Below, one piece after another: positions 1 to 7,694 of a DNA stretch of 40,374 bases; within the stretch, counting starts at the first letter, position 1; each line of letters starts with the position of its first letter. Origin of the DNA: CAZWTD01 sp964637345. Its GTDB lineage: Bacteria; Patescibacteriota; Patescibacteriia; HK-STAS-PATE-3. Location of the stretch: contig CAZWTD010000009.1 of assembly GCA_964637345.1 (NCBI GenBank), positions 1 to 40,374 of the forward strand. The letters are read 5' to 3'. The notes under the pieces are model-generated. The model saw only the letters and a list, made by a program, of their open reading frames with translations. It was not told where the DNA came from and searched no databases. Position numbers and translations under genes: made by a program.

Positions 1-49
1 AATCCGCGCAGGTGTTTGAATTCGATGCAGAGGCACCTCTCGTAAAAGC

Positions 50-125
50 TGGAGCTGCACAAGGGACTTGAACCCTCGACCTCCCCGCTAGAAGCGGGAT
101 GCTCTCCCGACTGAGCTAGTGCAGC
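50..125 (-). tRNA. tRNA-Arg (anticodon TCT)
   Basis: Read on the minus strand, the sequence folds as a complete cloverleaf. The acceptor GCTGCAC pairs with GTGCAGC, the D stem is GCTC/GAGA-type, and the anticodon stem TCCCG/CGGGG carries loop CTTCTAG, giving anticodon TCT, which reads AGA. The T arm is GAGGG-TTCAAGT-CCCTT. The CCA end is encoded (50-52). It lies about 18 nt downstream of the tRNA-like element at 143-261 and probably shares its promoter at 284-312. Confidence 0.95.
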
Positions 126-142
126 ATTACTGAAAGGAACTC

Positions 143-261
143 TGCGCCGTGGAAGCCCTCGACAAGATCGAGGGGAACTCCCGACCTGCTGAAGCCGAAT
201 CAGTTCTGCCTGCTTCGACTCATAAACAATTAGCGAGGCGAACCAACTGAGCTAACGGCGC
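143..261 (-). ncRNA. tRNA-like RNA with enlarged loops
   Basis: On the minus strand this begins like a tRNA: acceptor GCGCCGT, then TA, GCTC and AGTTGGTT. It ends like one too: AGGTC, GGGAG...CTTCC as a T stem, then ACGGCGC and discriminator A. The acceptor pairs perfectly over 7 bp. Between these ends it departs from a tRNA. The D loop runs on for about 19 extra nt. The T loop contains a perfect hairpin (CCCTCGA, 5-nt loop, TCGAGGG). The central arm is too long; CTGA-TTCGGCT-TCAG could act as an anticodon arm, but I do not trust the CGG anticodon it would give. No CCA is encoded, unlike the four normal tRNAs here. A near-consensus promoter sits just upstream and tRNA-Arg follows. It may be an intron-bearing or degenerate tRNA, or a tRNA-mimic RNA. 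Confidence 0.45.
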
Positions 262-283
262 AAGGAATTAAAGACGCCAAAGC

Positions 284-312
284 AAGATACTCCCTTTGAT
301 TATCCTTGTCAA
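284..312 (-). promoter_or_regulatory. sigma70-type promoter for the tRNA-like RNA and tRNA-Arg
   Basis: On the minus strand TTGACA (307-312) is followed by a 17-nt spacer and TATCTT (284-289). The predicted start near 277 lies about 16 nt before the tRNA-like acceptor stem. Confidence 0.7.
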
Positions 313-323
313 GTCCTAGCTCC

Positions 324-719
324 TTACGCGGCCTTCAAACGCTCGCGGACTTTTTCGACAACATCCTCAAGCTTCCAATCGGTTTTCACGAGAAAATCAT
401 GGACCCCAAAGCTCATTGCCTCGGAGACCGAGTCTGCGTCATTGAGATTGGTGAGGAGCATCACGCGAGCCGATCGACCCCAAGTATCTTCGCGTATACG
501 CTGAAGGGTTGCCATGCCCCCGAGGTTCGGCATAACGAGATCAAGAAGAATGAGGTCTGGATGCGACTCAAGCGCGCACTTCAACCCCTCAACGCCATCC
601 GAAGCTTCGAGTACTTCGAAGCCCTCCTGGCGGAGCTTCTCGATTAATGCTTCCCGTAACGGCTGCTCATCTTCGACGACGAGCAGTGTTTGAACGACCC
701 CTCCCGGTTCGTTGCTCAT
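324..719 (-). CDS. single-domain response regulator (receiver only)
   Basis: 131 residues, a CheY-like receiver domain with no output domain. The acidic pair is E16/D17, the phosphoacceptor Asp is D60 (in LILLDLVMP), the switch Thr is T90 and the conserved Lys is K112. It is the last gene of a kinase-regulator-regulator operon and overlaps the preceding regulator by 4 nt (ATGA), so translation is probably coupled. With no DNA-binding part it must act by protein contact, as a phosphate sink or as a relay. The cognate kinase is presumably the product of 1124-2947. The target is unknown. Confidence 0.9.
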   Translation of the reverse strand: MSNEPGGVVQTLLVVEDEQPLREALIEKLRQEGFEVLEASDGVEGLKCALESHPDLILLDLVMPNLGGMATLQRIREDTWGRSARVMLLTNLNDADSVSEAMSFGVHDFLVKTDWKLEDVVEKVRERLKAA

Positions 720-1111
720 GATGCTTCATGATTAAGAATAGCTTCTCGAATTGAATCGATAATCTCACGAAGTGTATGATCCGACTTTACAAAATACTGT
801 GTTGCCCCGAGCTGTAGATAGGCTTGTTTTTTATCGTACCCTCCGGTATTCGTTACGACAAAAACCGGGATCGTCTTCCCTCGCTCATCGCTTCGAAGCT
901 GGACAAGAAAATCCAGTCCGCTCTCACGTCCCAATAAATAGTGGTCAAGCCATACCGCATCAATTCGAGACAAGGACCTGAGATAATCTGTTGCCTGGGA
1001 GAAGGTCCGAGCAATAACAACAGAAAAGCCCGCAGCCTCAAGGGAGGTTTGAATCGCCGCAGCCAGCGGCTGTTCGTCTTCGAGAATAAGAATAGTTGAT
1101 TGCGTGTTCAT
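716..1111 (-). CDS. single-domain response regulator (receiver only)
   Basis: 131 residues, again only a receiver domain. Key residues are E11/D12, phosphoacceptor D56 (in VWLDHYLLG), T87 and K109. The residues after the phosphorylation site (HYLLGRESG) differ from the usual xMPxxxG motif seen in the neighbouring regulator, so the two paralogues have diverged and probably have different partners. The gene starts 12 nt after the histidine kinase and overlaps the next regulator by 4 nt. It likely takes phosphate from the same kinase; a branched or competing phosphotransfer is possible. Confidence 0.9.
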   Translation of the reverse strand: MNTQSTILILEDEQPLAAAIQTSLEAAGFSVVIARTFSQATDYLRSLSRIDAVWLDHYLLGRESGLDFLVQLRSDERGKTIPVFVVTNTGGYDKKQAYLQLGATQYFVKSDHTLREIIDSIREAILNHEAS

Positions 1112-1123
1112 CCAGGGAAATAA

Positions 1124-2947
1124 TTAGTGATTTTTACCTGTTCTCTCACGAAGTCCTTTGAATGGAAGAATAATGAAGAATGTTGTACCGCGCCCCTCAA
1201 CTGACTGAAACCATACAGATCCGTGAATTTGGTCAACAATGGACTTCACGAGGTAGAGCCCGAGGCCGTTTCCGTTACTGACCGCGGCTTTTGCATTTTC
1301 AGCGCGAAAGAGTTTCGAAAAGACGTTTTTCTGCTGAACAATCGGAATACCAATCCCCCGATCTTCCACAATAACACCGAGGCTTTCCGTAGCCACCAAC
1401 CGACCGTCAAGTGCAGACCCGGCCGCCTGGTGAATAAGTCGACAGGTTACCACTCCGTTCGGATTGGAGTACTTAATTCCATTCGTCAATACATTCTCGA
1501 AAATCATCCGAAGAAGATTCGGGTCAGCCTCTATCACCGAAATTTCATCCGCAATAATGAAGTCAATATTCACTCCGCGCTCCGGAAGGTACAACTGGAG
1601 GTTTGCGTGAAGTCCCTCAAGGTAACCCCGTAACTCAATCGACTCAGGCTCAATAACAAAGGTGCCGAGTTCAAGCCGAGAGACGTTGAGAAGCGCGTTG
1701 ACCAGGCGAATCATCCTCTGATTTCCCGAAATGATCTCTCGAAGATAGCCGCGCTGCTTCTCGTTTAATGTCCCAGTCCCCTGGTCTTCAAGTAACTCGG
1801 CGTACCACTTCACGCTGGAAAGGGGCGTTCGAAGTTGATGCGAAGCTAAGGACACAAACTCTGTTTTTGCTCGATCAACCTCTTTTTCGTGCGTAATATC
1901 TCGCTCAAGCGCAACGAAGTACACAACTTCGCCCGAACGATCCACGATCGGACTAATGCTCGACTGGGCGATGTAGGTTTCTCCGTTCTTTCTCCGGTTC
2001 GTTAGGTCGCCGCGAAAAGGCTTTTTGTCATGTTTCACCACCTTCCAAAGGTCCCGGTAAAACACCGGATCCATCTGGCCGCCCCAGAGATCCGGACCCC
2101 CGGCCTTTTTGCCAATCATCTCGGAGAGCGTATAGCCGGTAATCCGTTCGGCGGCCGGGTTTGCATAGATGATTCGAGCATCAGCATCGGTAATCACAAT
2201 ATGCTCGCTGGCATTTTCAACAGCGAGTTTAAACCGTTCCGTTTCCTGCTCAGCGAGGCGCCGAGAGTGCGCTTCTTCCTTGGCCTGGATAAGATCATGC
2301 TCGATGACGCGAACAGCCGGGCGAATCATAAAAAACCACAACAGTACAAAGAGCACTGCGGCGCCACCGGTTATGGCAAATGTCGCAACACGGAACGAAC
2401 TCGCGCGCGCGCCGATTTCGGCTTCGTACGCTGCAACAAGATCCTCTACTCCAGCAATATACGCGTCGCCTACTAGCGCAAGCTCGGCGATTTTCTCCGA
2501 AGAAACCGGCGAATGAGACTCGGCCGCAACTATTGTAACCTCGAGCAAGCGATCAAAACGCTCGGAGGCAGTTCTCAGCTGAACGCTCTTTGCACGGAGC
2601 GAGGCTCCACGCAACGCCGGTATGGCCAGACTCGCGTCACCGTCGGGAAAAGCTGCCTGCACTCTTAACCATTGGCTCCGGATTGTTCTCAGCTCCTCAA
2701 CTCGCTCCTCGCGCTCGCTCGCCGCTCCATCTACCTCAAGAAACGCTGTTAATTTCCCGATCCGTTCGACGTAGGCGCGTTGTCGCGTAAGCGCGCGAAG
2801 AACAACTGCGTCATCAATTTGCTGTTGCGTTAACGGGGCGAGAAAAAAACCAACACCGATAACGAGACAAAGTAACACAACCCCGCCGGCGAGGTAGCGC
2901 CTCCGGAGGAGAGATTGAGAACGTAGGGGAATGTCGTTCGTAGGCAT
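1124..2947 (-). CDS. membrane sensor histidine kinase with PAS domain
   Basis: 607 residues. A first membrane helix at about 19-40 and a second at about 187-210 flank a helical extracytoplasmic sensor region of about 150 residues. A PAS domain follows at about 235-350, ending in the usual DIT motif. The HisKA dimerisation domain carries the phosphorylated His at about 370 (ASHQLRTPL). The catalytic ATPase domain shows an N box (NVLTNGIKYS), G1 (DRGIGIP), an F box and G2 (GNGLGLYLV), so the enzyme looks fully active. It heads the operon with two receiver-only regulators. The ligand cannot be told from sequence. A TTGACC-18-TACAGT promoter lies upstream. Confidence 0.93.
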   Translation of the reverse strand: MPTNDIPLRSQSLLRRRYLAGGVVLLCLVIGVGFFLAPLTQQQIDDAVVLRALTRQRAYVERIGKLTAFLEVDGAASEREERVEELRTIRSQWLRVQAAFPDGDASLAIPALRGASLRAKSVQLRTASERFDRLLEVTIVAAESHSPVSSEKIAELALVGDAYIAGVEDLVAAYEAEIGARASSFRVATFAITGGAAVLFVLLWFFMIRPAVRVIEHDLIQAKEEAHSRRLAEQETERFKLAVENASEHIVITDADARIIYANPAAERITGYTLSEMIGKKAGGPDLWGGQMDPVFYRDLWKVVKHDKKPFRGDLTNRRKNGETYIAQSSISPIVDRSGEVVYFVALERDITHEKEVDRAKTEFVSLASHQLRTPLSSVKWYAELLEDQGTGTLNEKQRGYLREIISGNQRMIRLVNALLNVSRLELGTFVIEPESIELRGYLEGLHANLQLYLPERGVNIDFIIADEISVIEADPNLLRMIFENVLTNGIKYSNPNGVVTCRLIHQAAGSALDGRLVATESLGVIVEDRGIGIPIVQQKNVFSKLFRAENAKAAVSNGNGLGLYLVKSIVDQIHGSVWFQSVEGRGTTFFIILPFKGLRERTGKNH

Positions 2948-2981
2948 TCAGATGTGCGTCTGGTGTTGTTTCATTGTCCTT

Positions 2982-3011
2982 ACTGTACCGGAAGCGGCAC
3001 TATCCGGTCAA
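2982..3011 (-). promoter_or_regulatory. promoter of the histidine kinase operon
   Basis: On the minus strand TTGACC (3006-3011), an 18-nt spacer and TACAGT (2982-2987). The leader to the ATG at 2947 is about 28 nt. The -35 box begins directly after the T-rich end of the ncRNA candidate at 3014-3169. Confidence 0.5.
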
Positions 3012-3013
3012 AA

Positions 3014-3169
3014 CGAAAAACCTCCCGGACGAAGCGCTATCGGCAAGCGGAAGATACAGTCGAAAACGAATGGATCTTCACTTGTGGCTACCGAGACTGC
3101 TAAGGAGGGGTTGCAGTCTTTTCGCCGCTGACCGATAGCGACCCGCCAGCGAGGCTGTTCTTAGGGAAC
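3014..3169 (-). ncRNA. candidate structured ncRNA, about 155 nt
   Basis: This 320-nt gap between the kinase and mfd is not empty. On the minus strand a consensus promoter (TTGACA-17-TACCCT) precedes a sequence whose ends pair. CCTC (3151-3154) pairs with GAGG (3021-3024), CTGG with CCGG next to it, then CGCTATCGG (minus complement of 3132-3140) with CCGATAGCG (3035-3043), then AGCGG/CCGCT. Inside are a hairpin AGACTGC...GCAGTCT (3094-3119) with a pyrimidine-rich 12-nt loop complementary to a Shine-Dalgarno site, and GAAGAT...ATCTTC (3050-3079). The closing helix is followed at once by TTTTT. I do not recognise the family. The size recalls 6S RNA, but I see no single long hairpin with a central bubble. 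No coding frame fits. Confidence 0.5.
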
Positions 3170-3174
3170 AGCAA

Positions 3175-3203
3175 AGGGTAGCATGAGCACCCTTCTCTGT
3201 CAA
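3175..3203 (-). promoter_or_regulatory. promoter of the ncRNA candidate
   Basis: On the minus strand TTGACA (3198-3203), a 17-nt spacer and TACCCT (3175-3180). A start at about G3169 is expected. The region faces the mfd promoter on the other strand, so the two units diverge. Confidence 0.6.
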
Positions 3204-3221
3204 CCCCTTTTCCCCAGCCCC

Positions 3222-3250
3222 TTGCCCTTTTCTCCAAGCTACGCTATACT
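3222..3250 (+). promoter_or_regulatory. promoter of mfd
   Basis: TTGCCC (3222-3227), a 17-nt spacer and TATACT (3245-3250). The start would fall near 3257, leaving a leader of about 11 nt before the ATG at 3268. This supports that start codon. Confidence 0.6.
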
Positions 3251-3267
3251 TCCTTTGTCGCGCAGAA

Positions 3268-6200
3268 ATGCCGACGATTTTTGCCTGTTTTTTCGGACGT
3301 TCAGGATCAGTGAAAAGAGAACAATCGTCAGGTTCGGCTCTTGCCGGACTCATTGAGCAGGAAAGCGACCTCGAGCTTTCCGGTGTTACGAATAGCTCGG
3401 CGAAGGCCTGGCTGATGGCTCAAGCTGTTCCACAGCTGACCCATCACTGGGCAACCTTATGGTTGGTACGAAATGTGAAGGAGGGTGAGGAACTTTTTCA
3501 TCAACTTGCCTTCTGGGCTAAGACTCTCAACCAGGAACTTCGAATCACCAATCTCCTTCCAACGAACCTCGCCGCGCTTCATGAGCTTCTTACCGGCCAG
3601 CGCGGCATCACGATCCTCTCCCTTCCAGTCATCCATGAACCCTTCCCGAGTCCGGCGCTTTTCCAACGCTCGATTTTAAAGTTAAGCGTCGGCCAGGAAC
3701 TTGATCTCACAACGGCCGTTGAACACCTCGTCAGCGTCGGCTATGAATCGGAAAACCAGGCGGCGGCTCCAGGCAGCTTCGCAAAGCACGGAGGAGTGCT
3801 TGAAGTATTTTCCGCACAGTGGACCGAGCCGTATCGAATTGAATGGAATGGACGCAAGATTGAAACGATCCACCCGATCGATCTTGCGTCGAAGCGCGCA
3901 CGAGCCGAAGTCCCAAGCGTTACGATTCTCCCCCACGCCTTAAAAAATACGGCGATGGGCGCGTCGGTGTTTGATTACCTTCCCTCGGATCGAACCTTCA
4001 TCGTCTCATCCGACCCAGAGGGGTTCCAGGAACTCGACCACGAGTGGCCGAAACTTGCCCAGAAAATTCGTCGCTACCGCGCGGTCACCTTCCACACCTT
4101 TGGAACGCGCCGCTCTATCGCGTTCGACTTCCAGGCTCCAAAGCTTTACCACCGCCACCTCGATCAGTTTACCGATGATGTAAAGAAACTCCGGCGGGAA
4201 GAGTACGAAGTAACGATAAGTACCGAGCACGCGAACGAGCTGAAAAAGCTCTTCCGGAACGAAAAAATGAAGGCTCCGACTCTTCTTACTCCGCCCCCTG
4301 GCCAGCGCGTGTTCGGCTGGACCACCCAAAACGAACGAAAGGCCGTTTTCACTGACTCGGACATCTTCGGAGAACGCGGCGCTCGCGAACCGAAAACTTC
4401 AAGCCAGCAAGTCAACGCGTCGGTCTTTATTGCCGAGCTGCGGCCAGGCGACTTCGTCGTTCACCTTGACCACGGGATCGGTCGTTTCGCTGGAATGACG
4501 ACGAATAAAATTGATGGCATTGCAAAAGAGTATTTCGTCGTGGAATATGCGGAAAACGATAAACTCTTCGTCCCGGTCGAAGCGGCCGAAAAAATTTCTA
4601 AATACTTCGGCTTAGCCCAACCGAAGCTCCATCGCTTATCGGGTAGCAATTGGTATCAAGTTACCCACAAGATTCGGGAGGAAGCAACGAAAATTGCCCA
4701 GGAACTTCTCCGTTTATACGCTGAACGAGGAACCTCGTCGGCGTTTGCGATGGCCGAACGGGACGAAGAACGCAGGCTCGCCGATTCCTTCCCCTACGAA
4801 CTAACCCCAGACCAAGAGCGCGTCATCGCTGAAGTCTCGGCTGACCTGGCGAACGATCGACCGATGGATAGGCTCGTGTGCGGCGACGTCGGCTTCGGTA
4901 AAACCGAAGTCGCGATCCGTGCGGCTTTTCGCGCGGTCCTTCAAGGAAAGCAGGTTGCCGTCCTCTCCCCAACGACGATTCTTACCCAGCAGCACTTCGA
5001 TACCTTCCGCGAGCGACTCAAGGATTTCAACGTTAACGTGGAAATTTTATCACGCTTTCGGTCGGATCGCGAGCAAGACGAGGTGATACGAAAGCTCAAT
5101 ACGCGCGATGTTGATATTATCATTGGCACACATCGCCTCTTGTCGACCGACATCCACTTCCGAGATCTCGGCCTCATTATCATCGACGAGGAGCAGCGCT
5201 TTGGCGTCCGTCATAAGGAGCAGCTCAAGCAGCTCCGCACCCAGGCGCATATTCTGACGCTTTCCGCCACGCCGATTCCCCGAACCCTGAATTTCGCCCT
5301 CTCCGGCCTCCGGGACATCAGCGTTATTGAAACCCCGCCTGAAGGCCGACTTCCGATCGAAACGATTATCAAGCCCTACGAGGACGACATTGTTATTGCC
5401 GCGATTCGCAACGAGCTAGAACGCAAAGGTCAGGCCTACTATCTCTATAATAATGTTGAGACCATCGAGCTCGCGGCGCAGCGGATTCAAAAACTTGTTC
5501 CTGAAGCGAAAATCGGTATTGCTCACGGCCAAATGGCTGAGGATGAACTCGCGCACGCAATGTCCGAATTCGACAACGGCAGCACGAATGTTCTCGTCTG
5601 CTCTACGATTATCGAAAGCGGACTCGACTTACCGAACGTCAATACGCTCATTGTCGACAACTCGCCGAAATTCGGGCTCGCCCAGCTCTATCAGCTTCGC
5701 GGCCGCGTCGGCCGAAGCAAGCGCCAAGCCTACGCCTACTTCCTCTACCACGCGACGAAATTGAATGAAGCTGCCCGAAAACGGCTTCAGGCGCTCTTGG
5801 AAGCGAAAGAGCTTGGCTCGGGATTCCAAATCGCCCTACGCGACCTGGAAATTCGCGGAACCGGAAACCTCCTTGGCCGCGAACAGCACGGCAAGGTCGC
5901 AGCAATTGGCCTCGCGCTCTACACGCGCCTCCTTGCTCAAGCGATCGACGAACTCAAGAGCGGAAAAACCCCTCGGCCGATCCGCGACGTCCAAATTGAT
6001 CTTCCGATTGAGATCGGTATTCCGAAAATGCTCGTTCCCAGCGAGCCGAAGCGCCTTAAGCTCTACCAACAGCTGGCCGGACTCACGACGGAAAAAGATC
6101 TGACTGACTTCATTAGTCGAGAGTTCCGCGGCGTTGACCTCCCCCCGCCGCTCGCGAGCCTCTTCGAGGTTCTCAAAATCAAAATTCTCGCTCAGCGAAC

Positions 6201-6450
6201 GGACCTCACGCATCTCACGGCGTCAAAACTCTCCGTCGACGGAAGCCTCCGGGAGCGCATCCTTCTCAAATTCGCCAGCAAGGTCAGCCCAGAAGCGATG
6301 ACGATTCTTCGAGTCGTGTCCGAGGAGTGGTCGTTTATGGGCGACCAGGCAAAAATCGATAAAGCTGCCCTCGGGACAAATTGGCTGAAGAGCCTGGAGT
6401 CAATTATTCGAAAACTCCAGCTGCCTGAAGTACCGCCGGCAAATCATTGA
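3268..6450 (+). CDS. mfd: transcription-repair coupling factor Mfd
   Basis: 1060 residues, slightly shorter than the usual 1150. Mfd is an ATP-driven translocase that removes RNA polymerase stalled at DNA damage and recruits UvrA. An N-terminal UvrB-like region (1-380) precedes the CarD-like RNA polymerase interaction domain at about 390-450 (PGDFVVHLDHGIGRF). The helicase core has Walker A GDVGFGKTE at about 540, box DEEQRFG at about 640, LTLSATPIPRTL, and the TRG motif RGRVGRSKRQAY at about 810. The TRCF C-terminal domain is present up to the end. The first gene of a repair and recombination cluster with dprA and topA; uvrA lies at the other end of the window. The ATG is supported by the promoter just upstream. 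Confidence 0.97.
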   Translation: MPTIFACFFGRSGSVKREQSSGSALAGLIEQESDLELSGVTNSSAKAWLMAQAVPQLTHHWATLWLVRNVKEGEELFHQLAFWAKTLNQELRITNLLPTNLAALHELLTGQRGITILSLPVIHEPFPSPALFQRSILKLSVGQELDLTTAVEHLVSVGYESENQAAAPGSFAKHGGVLEVFSAQWTEPYRIEWNGRKIETIHPIDLASKRARAEVPSVTILPHALKNTAMGASVFDYLPSDRTFIVSSDPEGFQELDHEWPKLAQKIRRYRAVTFHTFGTRRSIAFDFQAPKLYHRHLDQFTDDVKKLRREEYEVTISTEHANELKKLFRNEKMKAPTLLTPPPGQRVFGWTTQNERKAVFTDSDIFGERGAREPKTSSQQVNASVFIAELRPGDFVVHLDHGIGRFAGMTTNKIDGIAKEYFVVEYAENDKLFVPVEAAEKISKYFGLAQPKLHRLSGSNWYQVTHKIREEATKIAQELLRLYAERGTSSAFAMAERDEERRLADSFPYELTPDQERVIAEVSADLANDRPMDRLVCGDVGFGKTEVAIRAAFRAVLQGKQVAVLSPTTILTQQHFDTFRERLKDFNVNVEILSRFRSDREQDEVIRKLNTRDVDIIIGTHRLLSTDIHFRDLGLIIIDEEQRFGVRHKEQLKQLRTQAHILTLSATPIPRTLNFALSGLRDISVIETPPEGRLPIETIIKPYEDDIVIAAIRNELERKGQAYYLYNNVETIELAAQRIQKLVPEAKIGIAHGQMAEDELAHAMSEFDNGSTNVLVCSTIIESGLDLPNVNTLIVDNSPKFGLAQLYQLRGRVGRSKRQAYAYFLYHATKLNEAARKRLQALLEAKELGSGFQIALRDLEIRGTGNLLGREQHGKVAAIGLALYTRLLAQAIDELKSGKTPRPIRDVQIDLPIEIGIPKMLVPSEPKRLKLYQQLAGLTTEKDLTDFISREFRGVDLPPPLASLFEVLKIKILAQRTDLTHLTASKLSVDGSLRERILLKFASKVSPEAMTILRVVSEEWSFMGDQAKIDKAALGTNWLKSLESIIRKLQLPEVPPANH

Positions 6451-6508
6451 CAGACACAAGCCGCTCCCTTAGGATCAACTCGTGGCGATCGGATCGCCAT
6501 GTTTTTGT

Positions 6509-7606
6509 ATGGATCATCAGTTTGAACCACTCGGCCCCGACGAGCGAAGAGCCTGGCTCGCCTGGTCGACGATTCTCGAATTAGGGCCGCGGAGCCTGAA
6601 TCGCTATCGCGCGGCTTTTGGATCTCTAGCTGCGGCCTGGAGCGCCCCAATAACCACATTCCGAGAGCTTGGCGCCTCCGCGATTCAATGCCAAGCAATT
6701 GAGCAGGCGCGAAGTGCATTCGATCCCAGCGCTTTTTCCGCTCGTCTCGAAGAAAGTCGCATCCGAGCGATTGCTCTCCCTGACCCAAACTATCCTCCTC
6801 TCCTTCGTGAGTTAGCCGATCCGCCCTTCATCCTCTACGTTCGCGGCGAGGTCCCCAGCGGACGACTCTTCTCGATTGTCGGAACGCGCACCCCGACTAC
6901 CTACGGTCGCTTGATGGCTGAACGACTTACCCAAGCCGCCGCCCGCTGCGGATTAGGCATCGTCTCCGGACTTGCCCTCGGAATCGACGGTGTAGCCCAC
7001 GAGAACGCGCTGAACGCTCAAGCCCGAACTTTCGCGGTCTTTGCTTCCGGCCTTGATCGCGTCTATCCGGCAACGCACGAAGCGCTCGGACAGCGCATTC
7101 TTCAACAGGGCGGCTGGGTCTCCGAATACCCGCCGGGAACCGAGCCGCTGCGCTTCCACTTCCCGCGCCGAAATCGAATTATCGCCGGATTAAGTTTTGG
7201 AACATTGGTGGTCGAGGCTGGCGCTAGCTCAGGCGCGCTGATTACCGCTCGGCTTGCGCTCGACGCGAATCGAGAAGTCTTCGCCGTACCCGGACCGGCC
7301 ACGAGCGCACTATCAACCGGGCCGCACGCCTTACTTCGGCAGGGCGCCCAGCTTATCGCCTCCGAGAATGATCTCTTCGAGGCGCTCCAAGCACTCCCAA
7401 CGAGCGAAGGCACGCAGACACCAAAAACGCTTTCGACTGAAGCGGCCTGCCTTTTGTCCTTACTGGCGAAAGAACCCTGTAACGTTGACCAACTCATTGA
7501 GAGGAGTAGAATGACGAGCGGTCGCGTTCTTGGGCTTTGCGCGGAGCTTGAGCTTCAAGGAAGAATCCGCCGGCTCGACGATGCAACGTATGTGGTCCTC
7601 GGGTAA
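6509..7606 (+). CDS. dprA: DNA processing protein DprA
   Basis: 365 residues from the ATG at 6509; a GTG in frame at 6482 would add nine residues. DprA binds incoming single-stranded DNA and loads RecA during natural transformation. An N-terminal helical (SAM/HhH-like) region of about 80 residues precedes the Rossmann-like DprA domain, with the diagnostic stretches SIVGTRTPTTYG, VSGLALGIDGVAHENAL, FPRRNRIIAGLS and GASSGALITARLA. The C-terminal winged-helix-like domain (about 300-365) is present. It starts 58 nt after mfd. DprA fits the competence machinery reported for CPR bacteria; no other competence gene is in the window. Confidence 0.95.
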   Translation: MDHQFEPLGPDERRAWLAWSTILELGPRSLNRYRAAFGSLAAAWSAPITTFRELGASAIQCQAIEQARSAFDPSAFSARLEESRIRAIALPDPNYPPLLRELADPPFILYVRGEVPSGRLFSIVGTRTPTTYGRLMAERLTQAAARCGLGIVSGLALGIDGVAHENALNAQARTFAVFASGLDRVYPATHEALGQRILQQGGWVSEYPPGTEPLRFHFPRRNRIIAGLSFGTLVVEAGASSGALITARLALDANREVFAVPGPATSALSTGPHALLRQGAQLIASENDLFEALQALPTSEGTQTPKTLSTEAACLLSLLAKEPCNVDQLIERSRMTSGRVLGLCAELELQGRIRRLDDATYVVLG

Positions 7607-7635
7607 GGAAAAACCAAGTCGAAGCTGCCGACGAC

Positions 7636-7665
7636 TTGACGAGTAGCCGTCCGGACTGCTACATA
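7636..7665 (+). promoter_or_regulatory. possible topA promoter
   Basis: TTGACG (7636-7641), an 18-nt spacer and TACATA (7660-7665). It lies in the short gap after dprA and would give a leader of about 23 nt to the topA ATG. Confidence 0.35.
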
Positions 7666-7694
7666 ACCAGTCAGCACTGCCTGTCCGATTGCGT

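Noticed and set aside
3014..3169. 5S rRNA as identity of the ncRNA at 3.1 kb
   Set aside because: It has a three-way-junction-like plan, but none of the conserved 5S stretches (such as CCGAACTCAGAAGTGAAA) are present.
3154..3172. Hairpin GCTGTTC/GAACAGC as a terminator
   Set aside because: No T-run on either strand; it more likely belongs to the promoter-proximal part of the ncRNA unit.
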